Assembly: GCA_031289815.1 (NCBI GenBank)
Contig: JAITOS010000110.1
Span: 1 to 8,000 of the forward strand
Direction of reading: 5' to 3'
Origin: Peptococcaceae bacterium
GTDB taxonomy: Bacteria; Bacillota; Desulfitobacteriia; Desulfitobacteriales; Desulfitobacteriaceae
DNA length: 8,000 bases
The notes beneath the pieces were generated by a model that had not been told where the DNA came from, searched no databases, and was given only the letters and a program-made list of their open reading frames with translations. Shown here in pieces: positions 1 through 5,357 of the stretch. The position numbers and the translations under genes are program-made. Position 1 is the first letter of the stretch. Each line of letters begins with the position of its first letter.

Positions 1-888
1 CTGCTGCTGGCTGTCGCCGGGATGTTCGGGGTCGGTTTCGCGCATAGCGGGTTTAATCTGTTCGACGACTACTTTGATTCCAAGAACGGCGCGGTCAAGC
101 GCCGCCAGGAAATGCAGGACGGCGGTATGCGCGCCCGCATGGGCAAATGCTCTTATTTGGCAGCCGGCGGCGTGACGCTGGCCGATACGCGCCGAGTCGC
201 TACCTTCTTCATCGGTCTCGGTCTGCTCCTCGGCGCGCTGATTCTGGCGATCCGCGGCTGGGAGGTACTCCTGTTCGCGGGCGTTACCCTGGTTCTGGGG
301 CTGGCTTACGCCGGTTCTCCTCTGCGTCTGAGTTACCACGGCTTGGGTGAACTGCTGGTCGGCGTCGTCCTGGGGCCGCTCGTGGTCACTGCCGCCTACT
401 TCGTGGTGTGCGGGCGTATCGACGCGTTGGCGGTTTGGGTTTCGATCCCGATCGGACTTCTGGTGGCCAATATCCTGAACGCCCACGCGATCATGGATTT
501 TGGAGCGGATAAAGCCGCCGGACGCACGACGTTTGCGATTCTGCTCGGCTCCGAGAAAGCGGGCTTCGCGGCCAGCGTTGTGATGGTGGTTCTGGCCTAC
601 GCGGCGGTCGTTGCCGGGGTGACGCTGGGAAGTCTGCCGCTTTTTTCCCTCGCCGTCTTTTTGACCTTGCCGGTTGCGATGACCTTTATCCGGCTCCTGT
701 ATCAATACGTGCAGGGCGACGCAAGCGCCCTGGAGCCCAGGAAGTGGATGGGTCCCTTCGATCACTGGGAAACGGTCAAAGAACGCGGCACGGATTGGTT
801 CATGTGCCGCTGGTTTCTGTCGCGTAACCTGGTGATGTTCGCGGTTCTGTGCCTGGCGCTCGCCGGTTTGACCCCCTGGTACCTGTGA
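1..888 (+). CDS. UbiA-family prenyltransferase, MenA-like (5' end outside window)
   Basis: Integral membrane enzyme expected to transfer a polyprenyl chain from its diphosphate to an aromatic or quinone-type acceptor. The reading frame is open from base 1, so the ATG at 22 is probably internal and the N-terminus lies upstream; 295 codons are visible. Motif I is NLFDDYFDSKNG (visible residues 19-30), the first Asp-rich Mg-diphosphate site. Motif II is MDFGADKAAGRTT (165-177), the second DxxxD site. Between them, YAGSPLRLSYHGLGE and LGPLVVTAAY resemble the MenA clade (1,4-dihydroxy-2-naphthoate prenyltransferase), as does the late RWFLSRNL. Several hydrophobic segments alternate with these loops, as expected for a multi-helix UbiA fold. 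The family call is firm; the MenA-like call rests on motif resemblance, and the acceptor is unknown. A radical SAM gene follows after 65 nt in the same GC-rich block and is probably co-transcribed. Confidence 0.88.
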   Translation: MLLAVAGMFGVGFAHSGFNLFDDYFDSKNGAVKRRQEMQDGGMRARMGKCSYLAAGGVTLADTRRVATFFIGLGLLLGALILAIRGWEVLLFAGVTLVLGLAYAGSPLRLSYHGLGELLVGVVLGPLVVTAAYFVVCGRIDALAVWVSIPIGLLVANILNAHAIMDFGADKAAGRTTFAILLGSEKAGFAASVVMVVLAYAAVVAGVTLGSLPLFSLAVFLTLPVAMTFIRLLYQYVQGDASALEPRKWMGPFDHWETVKERGTDWFMCRWFLSRNLVMFAVLCLALAGLTPWYL

Positions 889-941
889 CCGATTCGCCGT
901 TCTGTCGGTAGCCGTAGGCAGAAAGCGTGAAAATACTTTTC

Positions 942-949
942 AAAGGAGA
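942..949 (+). promoter_or_regulatory. Ribosome binding site deciding the radical SAM start
   Basis: AAAGGAGA sits with its AGGAG core 5 nt before ATG 954. An in-frame GTG at 927 lies upstream of this site and has no comparable SD sequence, so 954 is preferred. Confidence 0.75.
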
Positions 950-953
950 CAAC

Positions 954-1895
954 ATGAAGGAGTTTTTCTATTACGCCTGGTGGTTCTTCCAGTGCAAGGT
1001 GCTGGGCCGACGCAAGCCGCTGCAATCCGTCATCTTTATCAGCGACCGCTGCAACCTGCACTGCCGCCATTGCTTCGTGGTCAAGGAGGGACCTGATTGC
1101 CATATCAAAACCCTCGCCGGGGTGCGGCGCGATCTGCAATACAGCTACGACGCGGGGAGCCGTATCGTGGACTTTGAGGGCGGCGAGCCGCATCTATGGC
1201 GCGACGACTCGCCGGAAGCGCAGGCGGCGACCGGCAACCCCGCGGGAGCGGACCTGAATACCCTGGTCGCTATGGCGCGGGAGATTGGTTATTTTTCTAC
1301 CACGGTCACTACCAACGCTCAATTGCCGATCACCGCCCAAAGCGACCTTGTCTGGGTGAGCCTGGACGGCTTGCAGGAAGCGCACGACGATCAGCGGGGT
1401 TCCGGCAGCTTCGAGCGCGCCCTGAGCCATATCGACGCCTGCGATCACCCCAACCTCAACGTCAACATGACCGTCACCAGCCGCAATTTCAACGACTTTG
1501 AGGGGGTGGCGCGGCTCGTCAAAGAGCATCCCAAGCTGCGGCGTTTCTCCTTCTCCTTCTACGTACCCTATCAAGCACGGGAATTGATGGTCACGCCGGA
1601 GACGCGGAGCGCGGTCATCGACATTGCCTTGCGCCTTAAACAGACGGGTTATCCGCTCATGAATTCCGAGGCGGGACTCAAGCTGCTGCGCGACCCGAAA
1701 AACTATATCGGCAAACGTCAATGCTGGATATCAAACTTTATCAACAGCGACGGGACGCGTCTTGCCGCTTGCCACGGCGAGTCCGCTGGCATCTGCGAGG
1801 ATTGCGGCTTCGGCATGGGCGCGGAGATGACCCTGCTTTGGTCCCTCCACCCCGCGATGGTGAAAGCCGGACTCACCGTCCGTTCAGCGAAGTGA
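954..1895 (+). CDS. Radical SAM protein with SPASM/twitch-like C-terminal cysteines
   Basis: Predicted radical S-adenosylmethionine enzyme of 313 residues. The CNLHCRHC motif (Cys33, 37, 40) is the canonical CxxxCxxC that binds the SAM-cleaving 4Fe-4S cluster. FEGGEP (74-79) is the GGE-type SAM-binding motif, and WVSLDG (about 134-139) is a typical later strand of the partial TIM barrel. Near the C-terminus, Cys257, 273, 281 and 284 with INSDGTRLAAC between them look like a short SPASM/twitch domain holding one auxiliary Fe-S cluster. Such enzymes modify peptides or small molecules, but nothing here fixes the substrate. The start at ATG 954 is supported by the SD sequence. It follows the UbiA gene closely and ends before a strong terminator, so the two likely form one transcript. 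No precursor-peptide gene is visible next to it, which argues mildly against a RiPP role. It differs from the HemN-like radical SAM methyltransferases. Confidence 0.87.
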   Translation: MKEFFYYAWWFFQCKVLGRRKPLQSVIFISDRCNLHCRHCFVVKEGPDCHIKTLAGVRRDLQYSYDAGSRIVDFEGGEPHLWRDDSPEAQAATGNPAGADLNTLVAMAREIGYFSTTVTTNAQLPITAQSDLVWVSLDGLQEAHDDQRGSGSFERALSHIDACDHPNLNVNMTVTSRNFNDFEGVARLVKEHPKLRRFSFSFYVPYQARELMVTPETRSAVIDIALRLKQTGYPLMNSEAGLKLLRDPKNYIGKRQCWISNFINSDGTRLAACHGESAGICEDCGFGMGAEMTLLWSLHPAMVKAGLTVRSAK

Positions 1896-1938
1896 GAGGG
1901 CTTCTTTGTTCCGGTTTCGCGAGCGGGAGCCATAGGCT

Positions 1939-1975
1939 AAAAAGCGTGAGGAGGCTGTCATCCTTACGCTTTTTT
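1939..1975 (+). terminator. Rho-independent terminator after the UbiA/radical SAM unit
   Basis: AAAAAGCGTGAGGA (1939-1952) pairs with TCCTTACGCTTTTT (1961-1974), giving 14 pairs including one G-T, around an 8-nt loop, followed by a T run. The matching A run on the 5' side means the minus strand also has a hairpin followed by U residues, so the element could act in both directions. It lies 43 nt after the radical SAM stop and separates the GC-rich block from the dedA operon. Confidence 0.92.
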
Positions 1976-2029
1976 GGTCTTGTACCGATAATATATATGT
2001 CGGCAAAAGAAAAAAGGAAAGCCCTGATT

Positions 2030-2057
2030 AAGATAAGCGAAGATAAGAAAAGATAAG
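2030..2057 (+). repeat. Three AAGATAAG direct repeats at exact 10-bp spacing
   Basis: AAGATAAG occurs at 2030-2037, 2040-2047 and 2050-2057, separated by changing 2-nt spacers (CG, AA). One repeat per helical turn puts all copies on the same face of the DNA, typical of tandem sites for a DNA-binding protein. A further GATA at 2102-2105, in the candidate -35 region, is in the same 10-bp phase. A purine tract (2005-2021) lies just upstream. On the minus strand each unit reads CTTATCTT. Function is inferred; the repeats themselves are directly visible. Confidence 0.8.
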
Positions 2058-2097
2058 TGGATAGAATCTCAGGATTAGGCTTGGTCAGAAGGATGGG

Positions 2098-2125
2098 TTG
2101 TGATAAAATCAAACAAGATTATATT
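2098..2125 (+). promoter_or_regulatory. Candidate sigma-A-type promoter of the dedA-lgt operon
   Basis: TTGTGA (2098-2103, 4/6 to TTGACA) and TATATT (2120-2125, 5/6 to TATAAT) are separated by 16 nt. This predicts transcription starting near 2132 and a leader of about 42 nt before ATG 2174. It is the best hexamer pair I see between the terminator and dedA. The phased AAGATAAG repeats lie about 75-102 bp upstream of the predicted start site, a position compatible with an activator. Confidence 0.5.
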
Positions 2126-2173
2126 TGCGCTGGCAAGGACTGAAGGCGGTCTGAAAATAGGAGATTGGCGGTT

Positions 2174-2782
2174 ATGCATGATTTAGAGAAAGTCCTATGG
2201 CATTTTATCAGTGAATATCAATACGGGGGTTTGTATTTACTGCTGTCTTTGGGTATGGTCGGGATCCCCGTGCCGGATGAAGTGATTATGACCCTCTGCG
2301 GCTATCAAACGATCAGCGGCCAAATGGCCTTTGCGAAGACCTTATTCGTGGCGGCGCTTGGCAGCTGGACGGGAATGAATATAAGTTATTGGATCGGACG
2401 CAGTTTGGGAATCGCCTTTCTGCGGAAGATCTCTCCCTACATTCATTTAAATGAAAAGCGGCTGCAACGCCTTGAGCATTGGTTTCAGCAATATGGCGAG
2501 AAACTCATTCTGATAGGCTATTATTTTCCTGGATTTCGGCACGCGACCGCCTATTTTTCAGGAATCAGCAAAGTGTCTTATCCCAGATACCTTATTTTTT
2601 CAGGAATTGGCGCTTTTATCTGGGCGGCGACCTTTATTTCGATTGGCAATGTATTTGGTCTTCGGGCGCGAAGGATGATCGAAGCCTTGCATGGCTATCT
2701 GATTATTGGCGGGATTGCCGCGTTCATTCTGGTCGTAGGGTTTTATTGCTATACGATACACAAGAATAGAGATCTGATGTAA
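2174..2782 (+). CDS. DedA-family membrane protein (SNARE-associated/VTT domain)
   Basis: A 202-residue integral membrane protein of the DedA/VTT family, whose members are linked to lipid-carrier flipping and membrane homeostasis. Family marks are GIPVPDE (30-36), with Glu36 at the conserved acidic position; the GSWTGMNISYWIGR segment (63-76); and YYFPGFRHATAYFSG (116-130), which contains the P-G-x-R signature. Hydrophobic stretches fall at about 18-45, 53-73, 110-118, 138-158 and 174-194. In enterobacterial DedA proteins a second acidic residue follows the Gly of the middle segment; here Met67 appears to occupy that place, so this may be a Gram-positive-type subfamily. An in-frame TTG at 2165 is only 1 nt after AGGAG (2159-2163), whereas ATG 2174 has a usable 10-nt spacing and is chosen. 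It is probably the first gene of the operon, 25 nt before the cyclophilin gene. Confidence 0.87.
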   Translation: MHDLEKVLWHFISEYQYGGLYLLLSLGMVGIPVPDEVIMTLCGYQTISGQMAFAKTLFVAALGSWTGMNISYWIGRSLGIAFLRKISPYIHLNEKRLQRLEHWFQQYGEKLILIGYYFPGFRHATAYFSGISKVSYPRYLIFSGIGAFIWAATFISIGNVFGLRARRMIEALHGYLIIGGIAAFILVVGFYCYTIHKNRDLM

Positions 2783-2807
2783 GCAGATCCAATGGAGGGA
2801 AAATAAT

Positions 2808-3305
2808 ATGGAAACAAAAAAGGAAAATCCGGTCATTGCCATTGAGATGGAGAACGGGAATCAGATCAAGCTGGAAGTATATCCGGAAATCGCGCCGAAG
2901 ACGGTTCAGAATTTCGTGGCTCTGGTGCAGGCGGAATTTTATGACGGCCTGATATTTCACCGGGTGATTCCGGGCTTCATGATTCAGGGCGGCGATCCGT
3001 CGGGCAATGGCGCCGGCGGTTCCAAAGAGATGATTTCGGGAGAATTCAGCGGCAATGGTTTTGTCAATCCCATCATCCATGAGCGCGGGGTGATCTCTAT
3101 GGCGCGAGCGTCTCATCCGGACTCGGCCAGCTCCCAATTTTTTATCGTCGTGAAGGACGCGCCGCATTTAGACGGGCAATACGCCGCCTTTGGCAGAGTG
3201 CTGGAGGGCATGGAGGAAGTGGATCGGATTGTCAGCGCGGAAAAGGACAGCCATGATAAACCAAAGCAAGAGCAACGGATGAAAAAAGTGGTCTTAATCG
3301 GATAG
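2808..3305 (+). CDS. Cyclophilin-type peptidyl-prolyl cis-trans isomerase
   Basis: A complete single-domain cyclophilin of 165 residues that speeds cis-trans isomerisation of X-Pro bonds during protein folding. FHRVIPGFMIQGGDP (50-64) carries the catalytic Arg52, with Phe57 and Gln60 lining the active site (Arg55, Phe60 and Gln63 of human CypA). GVISMARA (95-102), SSQFFIV (108-114) and LDGQYAAFGRV (121-131) complete the fold. The CypA Trp121 and His126 positions are His120 and Tyr125 here. No signal peptide or membrane segment is visible, so it should be cytoplasmic. The start ATG is preceded by GGAGGGA (2794-2800) at good spacing. It lies 25 nt after dedA and 10 nt before the DnaA paralogue gene, so translation may be coupled. 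No particular client protein can be inferred. Confidence 0.95.
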   Translation: METKKENPVIAIEMENGNQIKLEVYPEIAPKTVQNFVALVQAEFYDGLIFHRVIPGFMIQGGDPSGNGAGGSKEMISGEFSGNGFVNPIIHERGVISMARASHPDSASSQFFIVVKDAPHLDGQYAAFGRVLEGMEEVDRIVSAEKDSHDKPKQEQRMKKVVLIG

Positions 3306-3312
3306 AGGTGAT
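3304..3312 (+). promoter_or_regulatory. Strong SD supporting a TTG start for the DnaA paralogue
   Basis: AGAGGTGAT is a near-perfect match to the 16S anti-SD and overlaps the TAG stop of the cyclophilin gene. AGG ends 7 nt before TTG 3316. No in-frame ATG occurs near the start; the next Met is residue 158, beyond the ATPase motifs. TTG is therefore the likely start. Confidence 0.8.
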
Positions 3313-3315
3313 ATT

Positions 3316-4302
3316 TTGAATTGGTTTACCTGTGATTCCAACATACAGGCGACGGATACGATTCACGGCTTGCAATTGCATGACCGGAAAAAACCGATCC
3401 TGATTTATGGGCCTGCCGGGGTAGGAAAGACGACGCTTTTGCGCAGGCTTTATTTTAAGTATAAAAAGAGGAATGGCGTGGTCTGGACGACGGCGGATCA
3501 TTTTGCCCGTTCCTTTGCGGCGGCGGTTCATAAACGGAATCTGGAAGAGTTTCGGCGGACGTATAGGACGGCGAACCTGCTGATCATTGATGATTTGCAA
3601 AATATCGGCGGCAAGCGGGCGACGACGGAAGAATTGATCCATACCTATGAGCAGATTACGCAAAAGGAAGGCTTGATTGTGGTCTCCATTCCGGCGCTGC
3701 CGGACAGGAAAATTTTAGGACAAAAGCTCTCGTCTTTCGTTTTGGGAGGAGAAACCATACCGATCTATGCCCCCGTAAGGAGTGAAATGACGCAATTTGT
3801 CGGCTATTATACGGCGCGGAGAAAGCTGGTTCTGGATGAGAAGATTCCTGAGGAATTGGGGTGTTTGTGCCGCAATTTTAAAGAGGTCGTTCAGAAGCTG
3901 GAACGCTTTATTCAGTTTGCCGAAGCTGAAAACGAGGCTCTGTCCTACGCCGGTTTTGAGCGCTTTTGCTCCAGGGAAACAGCCCTGCAATTCAATCAGC
4001 CTACCCCGGAAAACGTGCTGCGGGTTACGGGCGAGACGCTGGGAATCCCGGTGAGTGAAATATTGGGGAATAAACGCAGTCGGCCGGTGGTGGAGGCCAG
4101 ACGGCTCGCGGTCTTTTCTATCCGGGAGCTGTGTCAGAACAGCTATAATGAAATTGGAAAAATATTCCATCGTAACCATAGCAGCATGATCCTTCTCTGC
4201 CGTCAGGCGAAAGAAATGCGGCAAAAAAATCAATGGTTTCAGGAAAATTTAATAAAGATCGATCAATGGTTCAGGGAAAGAAAACAGGAGAATTATAGTT
4301 AA
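3316..4302 (+). CDS. DnaA paralogue: AAA+ domain III plus DNA-binding domain IV, no domains I-II
   Basis: A 328-residue relative of the replication initiator DnaA, which is usually about 450. It begins almost directly at domain III, so the N-terminal helicase-loading/self-association domain and linker are absent. Walker A is GPAGVGKTT (32-40) and Walker B is LLIIDDLQ (88-95); the NLEEFRRTYR stretch (75-84) matches DnaA closely. In the DnaA arginine-finger motif (S-R-F-x-W-G), the Arg aligns with Ser140 (KLSSF). The sensor II Arg aligns with Lys189. Domain IV (about 232-303) is complete: NKRSR (252-256) includes Arg254, aligned with the minor-groove contact Arg399 of E. coli, and the helix signature is HRNHSS (285-290) instead of GGRDHTT, with Asp433 replaced by Asn287. 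It can probably bind ATP and DNA but is unlikely to form the canonical initiator filament. A DNA-binding regulator is more likely than a second initiator. It lies between the cyclophilin and pfkA genes, co-directional with both. A catalytic DnaC/IstB-type protein is less likely because of domain IV. Confidence 0.85.
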   Translation: MNWFTCDSNIQATDTIHGLQLHDRKKPILIYGPAGVGKTTLLRRLYFKYKKRNGVVWTTADHFARSFAAAVHKRNLEEFRRTYRTANLLIIDDLQNIGGKRATTEELIHTYEQITQKEGLIVVSIPALPDRKILGQKLSSFVLGGETIPIYAPVRSEMTQFVGYYTARRKLVLDEKIPEELGCLCRNFKEVVQKLERFIQFAEAENEALSYAGFERFCSRETALQFNQPTPENVLRVTGETLGIPVSEILGNKRSRPVVEARRLAVFSIRELCQNSYNEIGKIFHRNHSSMILLCRQAKEMRQKNQWFQENLIKIDQWFRERKQENYS

Positions 4303-4322
4303 GAAAGAAGCGTGAGTTAAGG

Positions 4323-5291
4323 ATGCAAAAGATTTTTAAAGTGGGAGTTTTAACCAGTGGAGGAGACGCTCCGGGGATGAACGCGGCCATACGGGCGGTG
4401 GTACGGAAGGGTATATTCAACCGGTTACGGGTATTTGGGATTAACCACGGCTATCAAGGCCTGATTCATAAGGATATCCGTGAAATGCAGGTAGGCTCCG
4501 TGGCGGATATCATTCATCGCGGCGGCACGATACTGCGGACGGCGCGTTCGGAGGAGATGAGAACACCGGAAGGACAGCGCCTTGCCGCCGAAACCTTGCT
4601 GGAATATGAGATTGACGCGCTGGTCGTGATCGGCGGCGACGGCTCTTTCAAGGGAGCGCAAACCCTGAGCGCGCAAGGAATCAAAGTGATTGGCATACCA
4701 GGAACGATTGATAACGACATACCGGGAACAGAATTGACGATTGGCTTTGACACGGCGGTGAATACCGTGGTCGATGTCATCAGCAAGATTCGGGATACGG
4801 CGACCTCGCATGAACGAACCTTCATTGTGGAGGTGATGGGCAGGGACTGCGGCAGTATCGCTTTACGGGCCGGACTCGCCAGCGGCGCGGAGTCGATTCT
4901 GGTACCGGAGCTGGAGCAGTCCCTGGATGACGTGGTGTTAAAATTAAAGAAGGGCTTTGCCAGAGGGAAGAATCACAGTATCATTATCGTCTCTGAGGGC
5001 GTGGGCAGCGGCTACCAGATCGGCGAAGAAATCTATAAGAAATCCGGCTTTGATACGAAAGTAACCGTTTTAGGACACTTGCAGCGGGGCGGCAGTCCCA
5101 GCGCCCTGGACGCGGTGATAGCCTCGGCGATGGGCGGCAAGGCGATAGATTTGCTTTTGGCCGGCAAGAGCAACATGATGACCGCCTATGTCAATCAAAA
5201 AGTGGTGGGCGTACCGATGGAGGTCGCCTATGGTGAAAAGAAGGGCTTGGATATGGATCTGTATAACCTGGCCGGTGAACTCTCGATTTAA
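4323..5291 (+). CDS. pfkA: ATP-dependent 6-phosphofructokinase
   Basis: Phosphorylates fructose 6-phosphate to fructose 1,6-bisphosphate, the committing step of glycolysis, in the cytoplasm; the bacterial enzyme is normally an allosteric homotetramer. The 322 residues match the usual length. Motifs in order are GVLTSGGDAPGMNAAIR (8-24), IGGDGS (103-108), PGTIDNDIPGT (126-136) with catalytic Asp130, MGRDCGSIAL (172-181) and HLQRGGSPSALD (252-263). Gly at the last Gly of GGDG and the PGTIDND form, rather than GGDD and PKTIDND, indicate ATP and not pyrophosphate as donor. The start is fixed by the conserved N-terminus, although the SD is poor: AAGG directly abuts the ATG, and only weak purine runs occur at proper spacing. 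Translation may depend on coupling with the upstream gene, whose stop is 20 nt away. Confidence 0.97.
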   Translation: MQKIFKVGVLTSGGDAPGMNAAIRAVVRKGIFNRLRVFGINHGYQGLIHKDIREMQVGSVADIIHRGGTILRTARSEEMRTPEGQRLAAETLLEYEIDALVVIGGDGSFKGAQTLSAQGIKVIGIPGTIDNDIPGTELTIGFDTAVNTVVDVISKIRDTATSHERTFIVEVMGRDCGSIALRAGLASGAESILVPELEQSLDDVVLKLKKGFARGKNHSIIIVSEGVGSGYQIGEEIYKKSGFDTKVTVLGHLQRGGSPSALDAVIASAMGGKAIDLLLAGKSNMMTAYVNQKVVGVPMEVAYGEKKGLDMDLYNLAGELSI

Positions 5292-5344
5292 CCGCTCTGC
5301 AAAAGGATGAAGGCAACAGAACCGGGCCTGAAGTTGGGAGAGAA

Positions 5345-5351
5345 AGAGGGG
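5345..5351 (+). promoter_or_regulatory. SD choosing ATG 5358 for the FtsA-like gene
   Basis: AGAGGGG ends 6 nt before ATG 5358. The upstream in-frame ATG at 5307 directly abuts AAAAGG, too close to work as an SD, and would add 17 polar residues ahead of the conserved FALDIGT strand. Confidence 0.7.
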
Positions 5352-5357
5352 CGGAAG

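Noticed and set aside
888..909. Hairpin ACCGA/TCGGT after the UbiA stop
   Set aside because: Only 5 pairs with a 12-nt loop and no T run; not a credible terminator, and the next gene follows closely.
762..1721. Two long minus-strand open frames end to end opposite the UbiA end and the radical SAM gene
   Set aside because: They lie opposite clear conserved genes in GC-rich DNA, where antisense frames stay open by chance, and their products show no recognisable motifs.
1721..2056. Open frame running through the terminator and repeat region
   Set aside because: Its first half is an out-of-frame shadow of the radical SAM gene, and it then passes through the terminator hairpin and the repeats. 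No SD or motif supports it.
2098..2118. Imperfect inverted repeat TTGTGAT / ATCAAACAA as an operator
   Set aside because: The arms need unpaired insertions to align and the site is better explained as the -35 region; too weak to report as an operator.
922..4315. AAGCGTGA seen at about 923, 1942 and 4307
   Set aside because: Contexts differ (leader, terminator stem, intergenic gap) and no spacing or flanking similarity supports a shared element.
5307..5357. N-terminal extension of the FtsA-like protein from ATG 5307
   Set aside because: The AAAAGG abuts the ATG, the added residues are polar and not family-like, and a better SD serves ATG 5358.
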